Source of the DNA: CAYGZA01 sp964354135
GTDB taxonomy: Bacteria > Planctomycetota > Planctomycetia > Pirellulales > Thermoguttaceae
Direction: 5' to 3'
NCBI GenBank assembly: GCA_964354135.1
Contig: CAYGZA010000396.1
Coordinates: 1 to 5,212, forward strand
Length of the DNA stretch: 5,212 nucleotides
The position numbers and the translations under genes were made by a program. A model generated the notes under the pieces. It saw nothing but the letters and a program-made list of their open reading frames with translations. It had not been told where the DNA came from and made no database searches. Shown here one piece after another: positions 4,868 through 5,212 of this stretch; position 1 is the first letter of the stretch, and each line of letters begins with the position of its first letter.

Positions 4868-5185
4868 ATGAGACTCCCGCATCCCTTTCAGTGGCTATCA
4901 ACCTCCAGACAGAAGGGTGCTTTCGTTCTCTCTGTGGCCATTACGCTCGCCGTGATGGCGGGCCTGATGGTGCTCGACCGCCCTCTGAAAACGGAAGCTG
5001 CTCCGCACGGCATGGTCTCGTTCGAGTTGGTGGGCGACCTCTGCCTCGCCCGCAAGATGGTCGAATCGTGGGGGCAAACGGGCCGAGTCTATGCCGGTCT
5101 GAGTCTCGGTCTGGACTACCTCTTCCTCGTCGCCTACCCGGTCTCTATCGGGCTAGCGTCCCGTCAATCTTCGATTGACGGGTGA
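4868..5185 (+). CDS. Small membrane protein, apparently truncated at its C-terminus
   Basis: The open frame gives 105 residues from ATG 4868, with GAGGGG (4855-4860) seven bases upstream. A first membrane segment spans about 18-36 (FVLSVAITLAVMAGLMVLD) and a second about 76-97 (AGLSLGLDYLFLVAYPVSIGLA). Between them lies SFELVGDLCLARKMVESWG. The pattern recalls an uncharacterised family of bacterial membrane proteins of roughly 180-200 residues, with the motif SFELAG...SWG...FSLGLDYLFL, expected to continue with more helices; this is from memory. Here the frame stops just after the second helix, and the last eight or so residues (SRQSSIDG) are encoded by a palindrome. The gene therefore looks broken by repeat insertion or deletion. 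Function is unknown. Confidence 0.75.
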   Translation: MRLPHPFQWLSTSRQKGAFVLSVAITLAVMAGLMVLDRPLKTEAAPHGMVSFELVGDLCLARKMVESWGQTGRVYAGLSLGLDYLFLVAYPVSIGLASRQSSIDG

Positions 5186-5188
5186 CGC
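5156..5188. repeat. Palindrome at the 3' end of the membrane-protein frame
   Basis: CCCGTCAATC (5160-5169) and GATTGACGGG (5173-5182) form a perfect 10-bp stem with loop TTC. GCGT (5156-5159) and ACGC (5185-5188) extend it past a TG bulge. The stop codon TGA directly follows the right arm. There is no T-run, so a REP-like repeat is more likely than an intrinsic terminator. Confidence 0.82.
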
Positions 5189-5212
5189 GGAATCGTGTTT
5201 CATGGGGCGCGG

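Noticed and set aside
3608..4882. Long minus-strand open frame opposite the deacetylase (424 codons)
   Set aside because: It is a GC-rich shadow of the motif-bearing plus-strand gene and reads through repeats at both ends.

Overview
The window reads as GC-rich bacterial chromosome, most likely from a planctomycete or a relative. This rests on dispersed palindromes of a style common in those genomes, secreted proteins with short N-terminal signals, and a remnant of a REP-associated tyrosine transposase. The taxonomic call is inference; no rRNA or other marker gene is present.

Left third (1-1669): the distal end of an integron gene-cassette array. Three attC recombination sites (192-290, 905-985, 1570-1669) lie in the same orientation. 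They bound two complete cassettes of about 695 and 684 bp and the 3' end of a third. Each reading frame ends 0-13 bases before the next attC site, as cassette genes do. The first complete cassette encodes a 199-residue charged helical protein. The second encodes a 182-residue protein with a convincing PD-(D/E)XK nuclease-like N-terminal half. The integrase and attI must lie to the left, outside the window.

Middle (1670-2038): no intact gene. It holds the array/chromosome junction and the frameshifted first 29 or so codons of a REP-associated tyrosine transposase, with its typical leader.

Right two thirds (2039-5212): three co-oriented chromosomal genes separated by repeat-rich spacers. They are a 420-residue secreted protein of unknown function, a 344-residue exported ChbG/YdjC-family carbohydrate deacetylase, and a membrane protein that appears cut off by a palindrome. 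The spacers hold a nested inverted repeat (3563-3664), a REP/BIME-like cluster (4740-4842) and a terminal palindrome (5156-5188). The first two genes may both act on glycans outside the cytoplasm, but only the deacetylase is supported by motifs. The cassette genes and the chromosomal genes show no functional link.
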